Shown here piece by piece: positions 22,606 to 32,641 of a stretch of 64,000 nucleotides of DNA. A program made the translations under genes and the position numbers. The stretch's first letter is position 1; each line of letters begins with the position of its first letter. The notes under the pieces were generated by a model, which was not told the DNA's origin, made no database searches, and was given only the letters and a program-made list of their open reading frames with translations. The stretch comes from Ephemerocybe angulata (lineage: Eukaryota > Basidiomycota > Agaricomycetes > Agaricales > Psathyrellaceae), in contig JAACJK010000163.1 of the NCBI GenBank assembly GCA_013368325.1, forward strand, positions 1,178,001 through 1,242,000, read 5' to 3'.

Positions 22606-24242
22606 ATGTGGGCTCTCCAGGTTCTGCTCTCAATGTCATCGTCGTACTCCTCGCCTCTGCTGCGCTTAGGCGTAGTCCTACCGGCTTTGACAGTCTTGAA
22701 GCTCTCAGCGCATCTGGCCGGCGTCTCCGATGTGCTCCTCCATGACCACCAACTCTCGTCGCCGTTAACATCGTTCTCCCAATGTAAGAAACCAATTCCA
22801 TGTTATACATATGCTTCTAATCGTTGACAACCAGTACAGGAAGGGTTGTACCTCTTTAGACATGGAATAGACCCGTACAATGGAGGGACATTCCGACACG
22901 TATGTGCACCGAAGCCCCGCTCTGAACAGCCATTTACCTGGCCATGGTAGTCCCCTTTATTGTTAGCGCTTTTCTCGTCGGTATTGCCAAGTTCAAAGGT
23001 TTTCATGGCAACTCTACTAGCTTTGTGCGATGCTGTAGCAGCCTGGGCACTGGTACGGACGTGGAGGGCGCGACAGAATGTACCAAGTAGCGCGCGTGAT
23101 GGGCTCGTTGCTGCTGCGTACGTCCTAAATTGCTTCATTCTCATATGTGTACTGAAGCCAATCAGTTATCTGTTGAACCCATACAACTTTCTCCCATCTC
23201 TAGCGCTCTCTACATCACCACTGGAAAGCGCACTCCTCCTCCTGGCCGTAATGTTCGCTTCTCAAAGTCAGTGACCCATCCTGCTTTGCCCCGAAGCGTA
23301 CACTGAGCCAGCCCCTCCAGAGAAGGCAGCGCCATCTCTCCTCTCTCTCGCCTTCCTCTCGCACCTTACACCGAACGCCATCCTCTTCCTCCCGCCTCTT
23401 CTGCTTCTCCTGCTCACGGACCCCCATTCTCACCTTGCGTCACCACAGAAGATATCCTTCAAGAGGCATAAGGTTTTACCACTGGCCGTTGAGTTTCTCT
23501 TATACGTAGGGGTTCTTACCGTTGCATCAACATTGGTCGCCGGAAATTTGAACTGGGTTGCACAAACTTGGGGAACATGGTATGCGTATGCATACGCCTA
23601 CCACCTCGTCTACAGAATGCTGACCGACTTCTTTCAGGTTCACCCTCCCAGATCTCACCCCGAACGTAGGCATGTGGTGGTATTTTTTCACCGAGATGTT
23701 CGACCACTTCCGGCCGTTCTTCCTCATGGTGTTCAGCGTGCACCTCCTGATCTATGTCGCGCCCCTCTGTATCAAGTTTCAGTAAGTCGATTCCGTTAAC
23801 TACTTCATTGCCTCTCATCTCACTCATCTACTAGGCACGACCCGCTCTATGCACTGTTCATCTTGACGGGAATCTTAGCAACTTTCAAAGCATACCCTAC
23901 CCTAGCAGACATGGGTCTCTTCCTCAGCATGATATCCATATTCCCAGAAACATTCCCTTGTGCGTCTCACTCTCTACCCTTTAAACTCACCGTCTAAATC
24001 CTCTTTTTCCAGATCTCCGCTTCCCTATCGTAACATCACTGCTACACTTGCACTCAGCACTACTCCTCCCGCTCTTCCACCACCTCTGGCTTACGCAGGG
24101 TACTGGAAATGCCAACTTCTACTACGCATCAACACTGGTGTTCGCCTGCTCCAATGGGGCAGCGATCCTTGATTGTCTATTCGCTGGGTTGCGTATTGCC
24201 GTTGGGAAGGAGGTCGACGGATACGAGGTCGTGCAAGAATAG
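22606..24242 (+). CDS. GAB1: GPI transamidase subunit PIG-U / Gab1
   Basis: Seven exons (22606..22783, 22835..22899, 22951..23266, 23312..23579, 23638..23781, 23835..23959, 24013..24242) give 441 residues. PIG-U is an ER polytopic subunit of the complex that attaches GPI anchors to protein C-termini. Diagnostic stretches are HDHQLSSPLTSF, EGLYLFRHGIDPYNGGTFRH, SPLLLALFSSVLP, LLNPYNFLPSLALSTSPLE, TPNVGMWWYFFTEMFDHFRP and the NFYYASTLVFA helix near the end. About eight hydrophobic segments are seen. The fourth acceptor (CCAG at 23311) is inferred from frame. The chitinase gene in this window carries a GPI signal and would be a substrate. The stop lies 87 bp from that of the convergent cysteine synthase-like gene. 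Confidence 0.9.
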
Positions 24243-24329
24243 ATGAATGCCATTGTATCTGCCAAGCAGGCAATATTATACCACAAGATTTACCAAGGCA
24301 TTTTCTTGATGTTGAGGTCATCAGTTGGC

Positions 24330-26578
24330 TTATACAGAGTCAGGCCTTGGCAGCAGGTCTTCAACAAGCGAGAGGTCGATGGCGATTCCGGCGTTCTTCA
24401 GGTACTCATCGCTCCAGAACTTGGAGTAGTGTCGAGTGCCCGAGTCGCACCTGTGGGAAGGTCTCATTAGACTGGCGTAGTCATATCTCTCGAAAGGGAG
24501 ACGTACAAGATTGTGACGACATGCTTGCCGGACCCTTCCCAGCCCATCTTTTTCACAAGTTTTATGCAGGCCATAATGTTGCAAGCACTGCTAGATCCGA
24601 GGAATAAGCCGTCATGTCTGACGAGGAAGCGCGACATGGCGACTGCTTCGGCGTCGGATATCCTGCGCTATTCGTGAGCCAACTTTCACCTGTAGTCGAG
24701 ATTGAGAGGGCGCCTACCGGAATGCATCGTCAACAATTGGAAGCGCCAGCTCGAAGTTGTGCGTCAGCCGGTTGATACCACTGTGGCAGTCAACTGTCAG
24801 CATTAGGTAGCAAAGGCAGGTGTATTGGAAAGATACACGTACATCCCTTCGACAATGGTATCGACTTGATGTCTTCTCTTCGTACCCTCTGCTTCTCTCC
24901 GGTCGAACATCACTCCATACTTCACCTTTACAAAAGGTAGATTATCCAGTCAGCCGGCCATTCGCCTATCAGAGGGCTGGAATCTAAAGGTGTGCACCAA
25001 TTCGAGCACTTACCTTGTTGAAAAGGCCACTGCCTTCTGGGTCGGAGATAGCAACAATGGTGTCCTCGTTCACGGATTTAATGTAACGACCGCATCCTGC
25101 CAGAGTTCCTCCAGTGCCTAAGTGACGAAGAAAGAGAAGACGAGTGCAGCCGCAATTTAGCCAACCTCTGGTTACGAAGTGAGTGAAAGCTAAATTACCT
25201 GCCCCCGAGACGAACGCATCAACCTGCCCGTTCGTCTGCCTCCAAATCTCGGGCCCCGTCCCGGCGAAGTGAGCGTCAAAGTTGCTTCTGTTCTGGTTAT
25301 ACGAAGTCACCGAGGCTTAGTGATGGAGTATAATACATCCAATGCCTCTGGCTCACCTCGAACTGGTCTGCGAAGAATCCACGTGGTTTGGACAAGAAGT
25401 CTTCGTCCGTTTCCCAGTCATTCGACGTGTCAAAGTTGACATGCTTTGCCGTCGTCGAAACGAGCATTGTATGAGAGGGGGACTCCAATGCGCGATGATG
25501 GTGGGCCCGAGGAGCGTCAGCGTCGATGCTAGCCTCAATCTTGTCTGGCTCGCCAAATTCACTCGCCCGCATTTTCGCCAAGTTCTGGAGCAATCCTTCT
25601 TGAGAAACGTACAGGCGTTAACGGGGATGACTGGGACGCACAACAAACTACAGGTCGAGTTAGGATATGAAGATCGTTTTAAGAGCGCGTGATAATGGAC
25701 GTGCTTACCTGCTTTTTGTCGACGATACTTGCTGGTCGGACGCGTTCGACCTCTGCTCCGAGGGCATGCAGGGCCTTTACCTTCTCTTCCGCGACGTCAT
25801 CCGGCATTATAATCGCTGATAGGCATTTGGTCTATGTCTGACCACTTGGAACACACGGGAAACTTACTGGATTCATAGCCTCTAAGGGAGCCCGGGTCAG
25901 GATTCCGCACAATATGAGGGAGCAAAAGCCGTACCTAGACCGAGCGACAGTCGCGATAGAGATTCCGGTCGACCCCACTGTGCCCTCAAAGATACGCGAG
26001 CCGGTATGGGGGCGCAGGAATCCAAGGCTTTCAGCGTCCTCAATCACTAGCAACTACAGGTAAGAACCCAAGATTTTGACGCTCGGATCAGACTCACTCC
26101 GCAGCGCGACGCGATCCTTTACGCTTCCTCCAGGATTCAAAAACTGTGATTCCCTTTACTATCAGAGACTTTGGGATAAAAATCACTGTGATAGCGATTT
26201 ACCTCTGCCTTCCCGAGGATCTCGACCCCAAGAGCGTCGCTCAGAGAATTGATTCTCATGAGAGGTGTGTTTCCTGTGGTCCATATGCAAATCTGGTGAG
26301 AGGCTTCCTTCGCCACGAGGATACGAAAACGCACCAATAAGTCCCGTCACACCATTCACAATCTCGTCGCTTCGCAGCTCTATCGGACGCGGGGGAAGCC
26401 TGCTCGCCTGTTTTTCCTTCTTGCGACTCTGGTGCAGCATCGCGAGGGACGAAGTCGTCAGCGAGAGCGAGAGCCCTATCAAGAAGCCGTAGAAAACATG
26501 TTTAGCTGTCGTCCTTGACGGCCATTGAAGCCAATGAATTGGCAAGAAGTCCGCGAAGGGTAACCGAGAGACCGTCAT
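24330..26578 (-). CDS. Membrane-anchored cysteine synthase-like PLP enzyme (Mcy1 type)
   Basis: Thirteen exons (26335..26578, 26203..26273, 26098..26143, 25935..26046, 25868..25881, 25709..25815, 25357..25584, 25199..25292, 25014..25117, 24843..24925, 24718..24780, 24507..24662, 24330..24450) give 480 residues. It is a fold-type II PLP enzyme like yeast Mcy1 (YGR012W). PLP lysine is Lys114 in NPGGSVKDRVALR; the phosphate loop is GTGGTLAG; GNTPLMRI precedes the lysine. A hydrophobic N-terminal segment (HVFYGFLIGLSLSL) would anchor it, probably in the mitochondrial outer membrane as known for Mcy1. An upstream ATG at 26641 adds 21 residues. A loop of about 75 residues rich in His/Ser/Asp precedes KPRGFFADQFE. 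Exon 5 is only 14 nt. Confidence 0.9.
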
Positions 26579-26667
26579 GGGTGTTCCAGGTTGAGTTGTG
26601 CATGGCGCCGCCGGCGTGAGTAATGACGACGAGTTCGCCATCTAATCTACGCGCGTCTAATCTCTCA

Positions 26668-26695
26668 CACGCTGAGACACGCTGAGACACGCTGC
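26668..26695. repeat. Short tandem repeat, 10-bp unit, nearly three copies
   Basis: The unit ACGCTGAGAC occurs twice in full and is followed by a partial third copy. It lies just upstream of the cysteine synthase-like gene, in the 5' region shared with the divergent CoA-binding gene. Confidence 0.7.
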
Positions 26696-26932
26696 TCTTC
26701 GACCTCCATGACACGGTTCTCCAGCTCTGCCCGCATGCAACCCGATGCACTATCGGGTGGAAGAAGGCTGCACGTTACTCGACAGTAATCATGGCGCAAT
26801 CTCCCTGACAAACCCCGGTCTTCCTCAAGAGACATGGGACGCTATATAGCATCGCAATCTAGCACTACATACACCTCTCCATAACAGATCAAGAACCCTC
26901 TCTCCTCAACTACCAGAAGTACATACCCAACG

Positions 26933-27547
26933 ATGGCAGCAACTACTACCGCCGTGATTCAAAAGACCTTCCTCGCCTCTCCATTCTTCGCAGTCGTCGG
27001 TGCTTCCAAGGACCAGAGTAAATTTGGGACAAAGGTCAGTTTTCGTCGCTATCTGGTATGAGAATGCAGTTACTGACACTACGGACCTTGGTGGCAGGTG
27101 TTGAAATGGTACAAGTCTCGCGACTACCAGGTCACCCCAGTGCACCCTGTGAGCCGCCACAGATACCCCTTCTCCGCCGAGATCTCATAGAGACCACAGA
27201 AAGAATCGGAACTTGAGGAGATCTCAGCCCTGAAGGCCATCTCGGACCTTCCGTCCCCGAAGGAAACCTCTATCAGTGTGATTACACCTCCCAAGGTTAG
27301 CCGTTTCCTCCAAATGGTAGAGTGAACGCTTAATTCAACACCTCCATTCCCGTAGGTCACATTGTCTCTTCTTCAACTGGCGAAGGAGTTGTCAGTCCCG
27401 GCTCTTTGGCTTCAGCCTGGCGCTGAAGACGCCGCGGTTGTCGAATACATCAAGGAGAGCGGTCTGGGCGACCGCGTAATTTACGGGGGCCCTTGTATTC
27501 TCGTTGAAGGAGATAGCATCGCGGAAAGCCTCAAGAGCAACCTCTAG
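26933..27547 (+). CDS. CoA-binding domain protein (YccU-like Rossmann fold)
   Basis: Four exons (26933..27034, 27098..27148, 27200..27295, 27356..27547) give 146 residues, essentially one CoA-binding (succinyl-CoA-synthetase-like) domain. Motifs are FFAVVGASKDQSKFG, VLKWYKSRDYQVTPVHP, DLPSPKETSISVITPP, ALWLQPGAED and a C-terminal GGPCILVE. Small proteins of this type bind CoA, but their physiological role is not established. TATATA at about 26843 fits a core promoter 90 bp upstream. The third exon begins KESELEEISALK, a normal replacement for the usual NPR/VLNR segment. Confidence 0.88.
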
Positions 27548-27910
27548 GGACTCTAGCCAATGTACTCGTTGCAGAGACCAATTGTATCACGCATCCTCGA
27601 GAACGCACGGACCCGCCTTGAATGTCGGTGTGATGCAACGTCCCGATGGATATAGACGGATTCAGTTCAAGCTTCTTGATTGACCACCAGTGCATGCGCC
27701 TGTCTCCAGCTGCATCGCTGTCCTCTGTCTGCTCCTCAATGACCCCACACTTCTTGTAGGCCCCACCACTGTTGTAATCTTTCCGGGACGCACCCAAGTC
27801 GCTCTTTCAACACCTATAAACGCTCGCTAGTCGCCCAATAGAAGTCAAAGCGGACAGTGTATATCTTCCCCACCTTTCAACGCCTACAAACCGGAATTTT
27901 TCCTTCAACG
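27548..27910. other. Intergenic, upstream of the chitinase gene
   Basis: Promoter-sized 363-bp spacer with no gene and no strong TATA element. A CT-rich segment precedes the ATG at 27911. Confidence 0.5.
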
Positions 27911-29651
27911 ATGTTACGACTTCCAACATGTATTCTATCTCTTGTTGTGCTGGCTATGGCCCATCCCGGCGAACACATCGAGGCTCGCGCACCAGAGAAA
28001 CCAATTGCCGCAGCATGGTATGCGGGCTGGCATGCAGCGGACTTCCCGCTGTCGGCAGTTAGTTGGTCGAAATATACCCACATGACTTATGCTTTCGGGT
28101 GAGCACCAGCTTATTCTGCTTAACGTCTCGACCCTGAGCGCGAATGTGCAGGGTTACAACGCCGGATCCGAATATCATAGGGCTGGACATTTCCGATGAA
28201 AACCGTTTACCTCAATTTGTTTCCTCTGCACACAACCATGTATGACCAATACCCTTTACCGCCAAAGTTTTGGGACTGACTATTCTGCCTTTAGAGTGTA
28301 AAGGCGCTCCTTTCCGTTGGTGGATGGACGGGTTCTAGATACTTCTCGACTGCTGTCGGTTCAGCAAAAAACAGGACGGCCTTCGCAAAGGCGATCACCA
28401 GTATACTCCAGAAGTATGACCTCGATGGCATCGACTTTGACTGGGAATATCCGGGAAAGCAGGGGATAGGGTGTAACATCGTGAACCCGAACGACACCTC
28501 TAACTTCCTCCTGCTCCTTCAACAACTTCGCCAAGACACGACATTGAAACGCACCCTCGTGCTCACAGCAGCAGTCTATGTTACACCCTTCGCAGACAAT
28601 ACTGGAGAACCCTCTTCAGATATCGCTGGCTTCGCCGATGTACTGGATTACATCGCCATTATGAACTATGACCTCAAATCCAATACCGCAATCGGGGTAG
28701 GCCCCAGTTCCCCGCTGGACGACAGCTGCGCTCCGGATGGTGCAAAATTGGGTTCCGCCGTATCCTCCGTCGCAGCCTGGTCGAATGCTGGCATCCCAAA
28801 CAACAAGCTGGTCCTTGGCGTCGGCGCGTACGGCCACTCCTACGATATCTCCTCCGCAGTAGCGCTGAGCCAGACCAACTCGTCTTCGCTCAACTCTTAC
28901 CCCTCGTACACCCCCAATAGCAGGAGCCTCGGGGATAGGTGGGACGGCGATAGCGGAGTCGACGTCTGCGGGGTGATGCAGGCTCCTGGCGGTGTCTACA
29001 CGTACTGGGGCTTGATCGAAGAAGGTTTCCTGAAATCCGATGGATCAGCAGGCGAAGGCATCGCGCTTCGATACGACGATTGCAGCGAAACGGTATGTGT
29101 GGCTCTACCTTTACCCTCTCTTCTTCCTTCAAGTCGCGTAGCGTCGCTCTGCTTCTTCCAGACTTCTTCCCTTTCAACTGTCCTTTTCTGGTTAGATATC
29201 TCGAGTGCTGCTTTACTCACATATGCTCTATTTCAATCCATCTAGCCATTCGCGTATAACGCAACTTCTCAAGTTTACGTGTCATACGAGAACCCGCGAT
29301 CGTTTGCAGCCAAGGGCGACTTCATCCATTCCAACGGTTTGGCGGGGTTTGCTATGTGGGAGGCGGGAGGCGACTATCACGACGTGCTGCTGGATTCCAT
29401 CAGTGAGTTCTTTTCCGAACGCGACTTCATGAGATTGAAACCCCAATACCTTTGCTCGATGGTTAACCCTTTCCATAGAAAATGCTTCTCAGAACGGCAA
29501 TCCCGGGTCCCGAACGCAGAAAGCTTCCCTCGTCTCGGGAACATCCTCGAAAGGGTCGTCTTCTGCCGCTTCAACACGGCCGGCGTCGCTTGTCTTTGTC
29601 TTGCTCCCCGCCCTGGTCTTTCTTTCGACCCTGATGTCGGTATCGACTTGA
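27911..29651 (+). CDS. GH18 chitinase, secreted and GPI-anchored
   Basis: Five exons (27911..28098, 28152..28239, 28295..29092, 29246..29402, 29479..29651) give 467 residues. It hydrolyses chitin by substrate assistance. Features: signal peptide MLRLPTCILSLVVLAMAHPG, the first barrel strand AAAWYAGWHA, SVGGWT at 98-103, and the catalytic DGIDFDWE motif at 136-143 with Glu143 as acid/base. YIAIMNYDLK and GFAMWEAGGDYHD complete the barrel. The last exon adds a Ser/Thr-rich linker (NGNPGSRTQKAS, SGTSSKGSSSAAS) and a hydrophobic tail SLVFVLLPALVFLSTLMSV, a typical GPI-attachment signal. This suggests a wall- or membrane-bound enzyme for cell-wall remodelling. The 153-bp intron before the PFAYNATSQ exon is long for this window. 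Confidence 0.93.
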
Positions 29652-32641
29652 CCGATATACGTTCTCCTCTAATTGCCAATACACTCCATCCGGACGCTGT
29701 CTGCACCACCACGTTTTGTCATGCGTTGGCGCTGCTTGCCGGTCGTCCAACCGTGCCTGAAGTGAGGACGCTACCTTCCTCGCAAGAGTACAAGGCAGTC
29801 CGAGTTTGTAGAAGGGAAGTGAGATTCATCGCCTAACGTCAGAGGGTCTTCGTTTTAAAGTTCATGGGGTCAAGGGGTGATGCTATTCTAAGTAAGGTTT
29901 GAACACCACTAGTCCTGCATCCTCGAGGCGATGGCCGCGGGTGCAATCCGACCTGGCGTCAATTTGAAGTCTTCCTCCCCTGATAAGATAATTTGAATAT
30001 GTCTCCTCATGAACGTCGGAGTTCGTCACCTTTGCGAAACCTTATTGCATCCCGCTTGACCAACGGGTTCTCGGGTTGGGGTCTTTCCATCCTTTTTTAT
30101 GCAAGGGCCCTACAACGTGGCCTGCGGCTGGCGCTAAACAATTTAGTTGGTTGGCAGGTGTAAATGAACTGTGATTTCATATCCGCTCGATACCTGTACT
30201 CGCCAAGGAGGCAATGGCCGTAGCTTCAATTCAATTCCGGCTAGAGGGCCCGTCGCAGCCGTCGCAGCTCCTCCTGCCACAGTTCCGACACACTCAAGTG
30301 ACCGACCAACAGGCCTCTGAGGCGAACTAAGTGGCAAGCAGCCGCATGCTTTAACTGCATGTAGAGCACTCCACAGCCCGGTAATTAATTAGTTCAGCTT
30401 CTTTGACGGCAACATATCGGCGAACCCTTCACCATGGGTATGGTGAGAGAGGGCTTTTGGTATCGCCGTCTAGGGCCCTGACACAGATCGGAGGCCACGG
30501 ATTGGAAAAAGAGGACCTAGACTTCCTGTCATCAACCCAAGGATGCCCACCTCTTCTTTGCCTTTCCTTTTCCTCAACAAGAACACCCTGCTTAACTTCG
30601 GGGTCAGTCGGCTCTCATGTCACACAGTGATTTAGGATAGGAACTGACCTGGTCAGAACGAGTAGATCTTTGTGATGCGAAGGTCTCGGTGAGATATTTT
30701 GAAAGTTAGAACCGCTGCTGGTACTGCACGCTGAGTTCACGGATCTCTTCCCGACGACGTTAGTCAACCCTCCTGCGCGCCTACTGAGCGGGCCCGAATC
30801 TGTATGGTCCATTAAGCAGCCTGTTCTCTTCCACAGCATGACGTCGACGCTGTCCTGCAGGGACCTCCTCATCGGTGGCAATGATCAAGTGATTGTCGGT
30901 CCCCAGTCAGCCAGGCCGACAAAGAGCCAAGCGAAATCATGGAAGCGCATTAACATGAATGAACATACCGCTCGAAATCGGTTGACCAACTGGTCCAAGA
31001 GAAAGAAGGGCGCTTCGATCGAAATTTCAATTTGTCAAACCTTCCGAGACTCGGATGTGTGGCAACTTGCCTTTCTTTCGCGACGTTCTTTCTCTGCCAC
31101 CGCAAGACCTTGGGGTTCAGACGCGACCGGGTCGACCGACCGGACCTTGCGCGTACCACTGGCACTAGTAGATAGCGCTGTCCAGCTGGGGTTGCACGTC
31201 CAGGTTCGATGTTCGATATCTCGTCTGTGGAATGGAATTGCGAAAGTGAACGGGTCATGGAAAGGACAGAGGAATGATGACGGACGTTCACCGGAGCGGA
31301 TTTAGTACTTGACACTTCCCAAGAACCTGGGCGTATACGGCATGGCCACCACTTCAAGGATCCATAGCCTATCGCGATTCCTCACACCTCCGGGCTTTGA
31401 CGCCCTCGTCCCAGACTTCACGAGATCCAAATCTCAAGCAATTGGTACCTTCACTGATGCCTTCAGCAAAGATAGATAGATCGCAGGAAAGGAAGGGGAA
31501 GGCCGCGCAGCCTTGCGTCGAACACGAGCCTTTCTCTTCTGAAACTTGCTCAAATCGTGTGTTTCTCTCCTCACACTGTCCAAAAAGGTAAGAAAGCGTC
31601 AGCCAAATCTCGTTCCCCACACATTGAGGTGCCATCATTTAAAATCGACACGGTAATACCTCTAAATGCGTTAACCGCGTTCCTGCCTATCTCGTCCGTT
31701 ATAAACTCGGACTTCTCGCACTCGCGCGGACACCCACTTCCCCACCCACCCTCCACTCAAAGTGAAAAAGCCTCGATCCCACATCCATTCCACTATCCTC
31801 CCCTTCCCTACACTCTATCCAACGGGCCAATATTCCCAAAACGGCATGTTCCGGTCGCATTCGATAGTAATCCTTCCCTTTGAACTTACCCTATTTAGGG
31901 CCCCCCTTGTCTCACTTTCCTCGGGGTGCGCAAGTTCCATTGGTCATTGGCAAACACCCATTAGACGTGCGTAACACCTCAATTTGCTGATCCCAGCATT
32001 CTTCGACATCCTCGCAGCCAAATAATAATATAAGAATGAACAGGATCGCGTACCATTCTAGCTGCAGAGACGACGTACATCGCTGTAAGGTCCTCTTTTC
32101 CATCTAAACCAACTCTTCCACATCGTCGCTCAGTCTGTATGCCGCACATGATTCTCCTCCAGATGACCTCCGATTCACAACCATCATCGCAGCGCGGAGG
32201 GCGGAAAAGTGCCGGGCCTCAAACACCTCTTGCGAATCCTCTTGCGCAAGCAATAGCGGACGCATGGAAGCGGGAGAGCGCAGAGAGTCAAGATAAATGG
32301 CGACGGCTGGACGCCAGCGTAAAAACACGCTACAACACACCTAGACGGCCAGACACAAAACCGAAGATGTGACCGTTCGATCTCCCCTCTTGGTGAGCTT
32401 TGACGGTCATTGCGTCCAGGAAAAATCTTGATAACGCTTTCTCAGTTTTCTCCTTCTTCTCTTCCTTCTTGTAAAATGCGCCATGGCATTTAACGACTTG
32501 ACGACGACTTGTGTATGATCCTAACGGACTAGAATGCCGCCTCCCTGTACTATTTATCTGTCTTTCAAAACCTGTATTTTGTATGTGAAAAGAGGAAATG
32601 GGCTTACGCGTGTTGCGGTGGTAAATCTTCATATGGTATGG
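29652..32641. other. Gene-poor 3-kb stretch
   Basis: No intact gene recognised. Open frames such as 30838-31305 (plus) and 30950-31357 (minus) overlap each other and lack domains. The only stretch with protein-like character is the short frame at 32139-32372, list separately. Confidence 0.45.
32139..32372 (+). CDS. Short hypothetical frame, possible HMG-box remnant
   Basis: A 77-codon frame whose second half reads PLAQAIADAWKRESAESQDK then WRRLDASVKTRY and ends RRPDTKPKM. The spacing of hydrophobic, Trp and basic residues recalls helices 2 and 3 of a fungal HMG box, but the helix-1 segment is absent upstream. It may be a spliced exon of an unrecognised gene, a pseudogene fragment or chance. 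Weak call. Confidence 0.25.
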   Translation: MPHMILLQMTSDSQPSSQRGGRKSAGPQTPLANPLAQAIADAWKRESAESQDKWRRLDASVKTRYNTPRRPDTKPKM

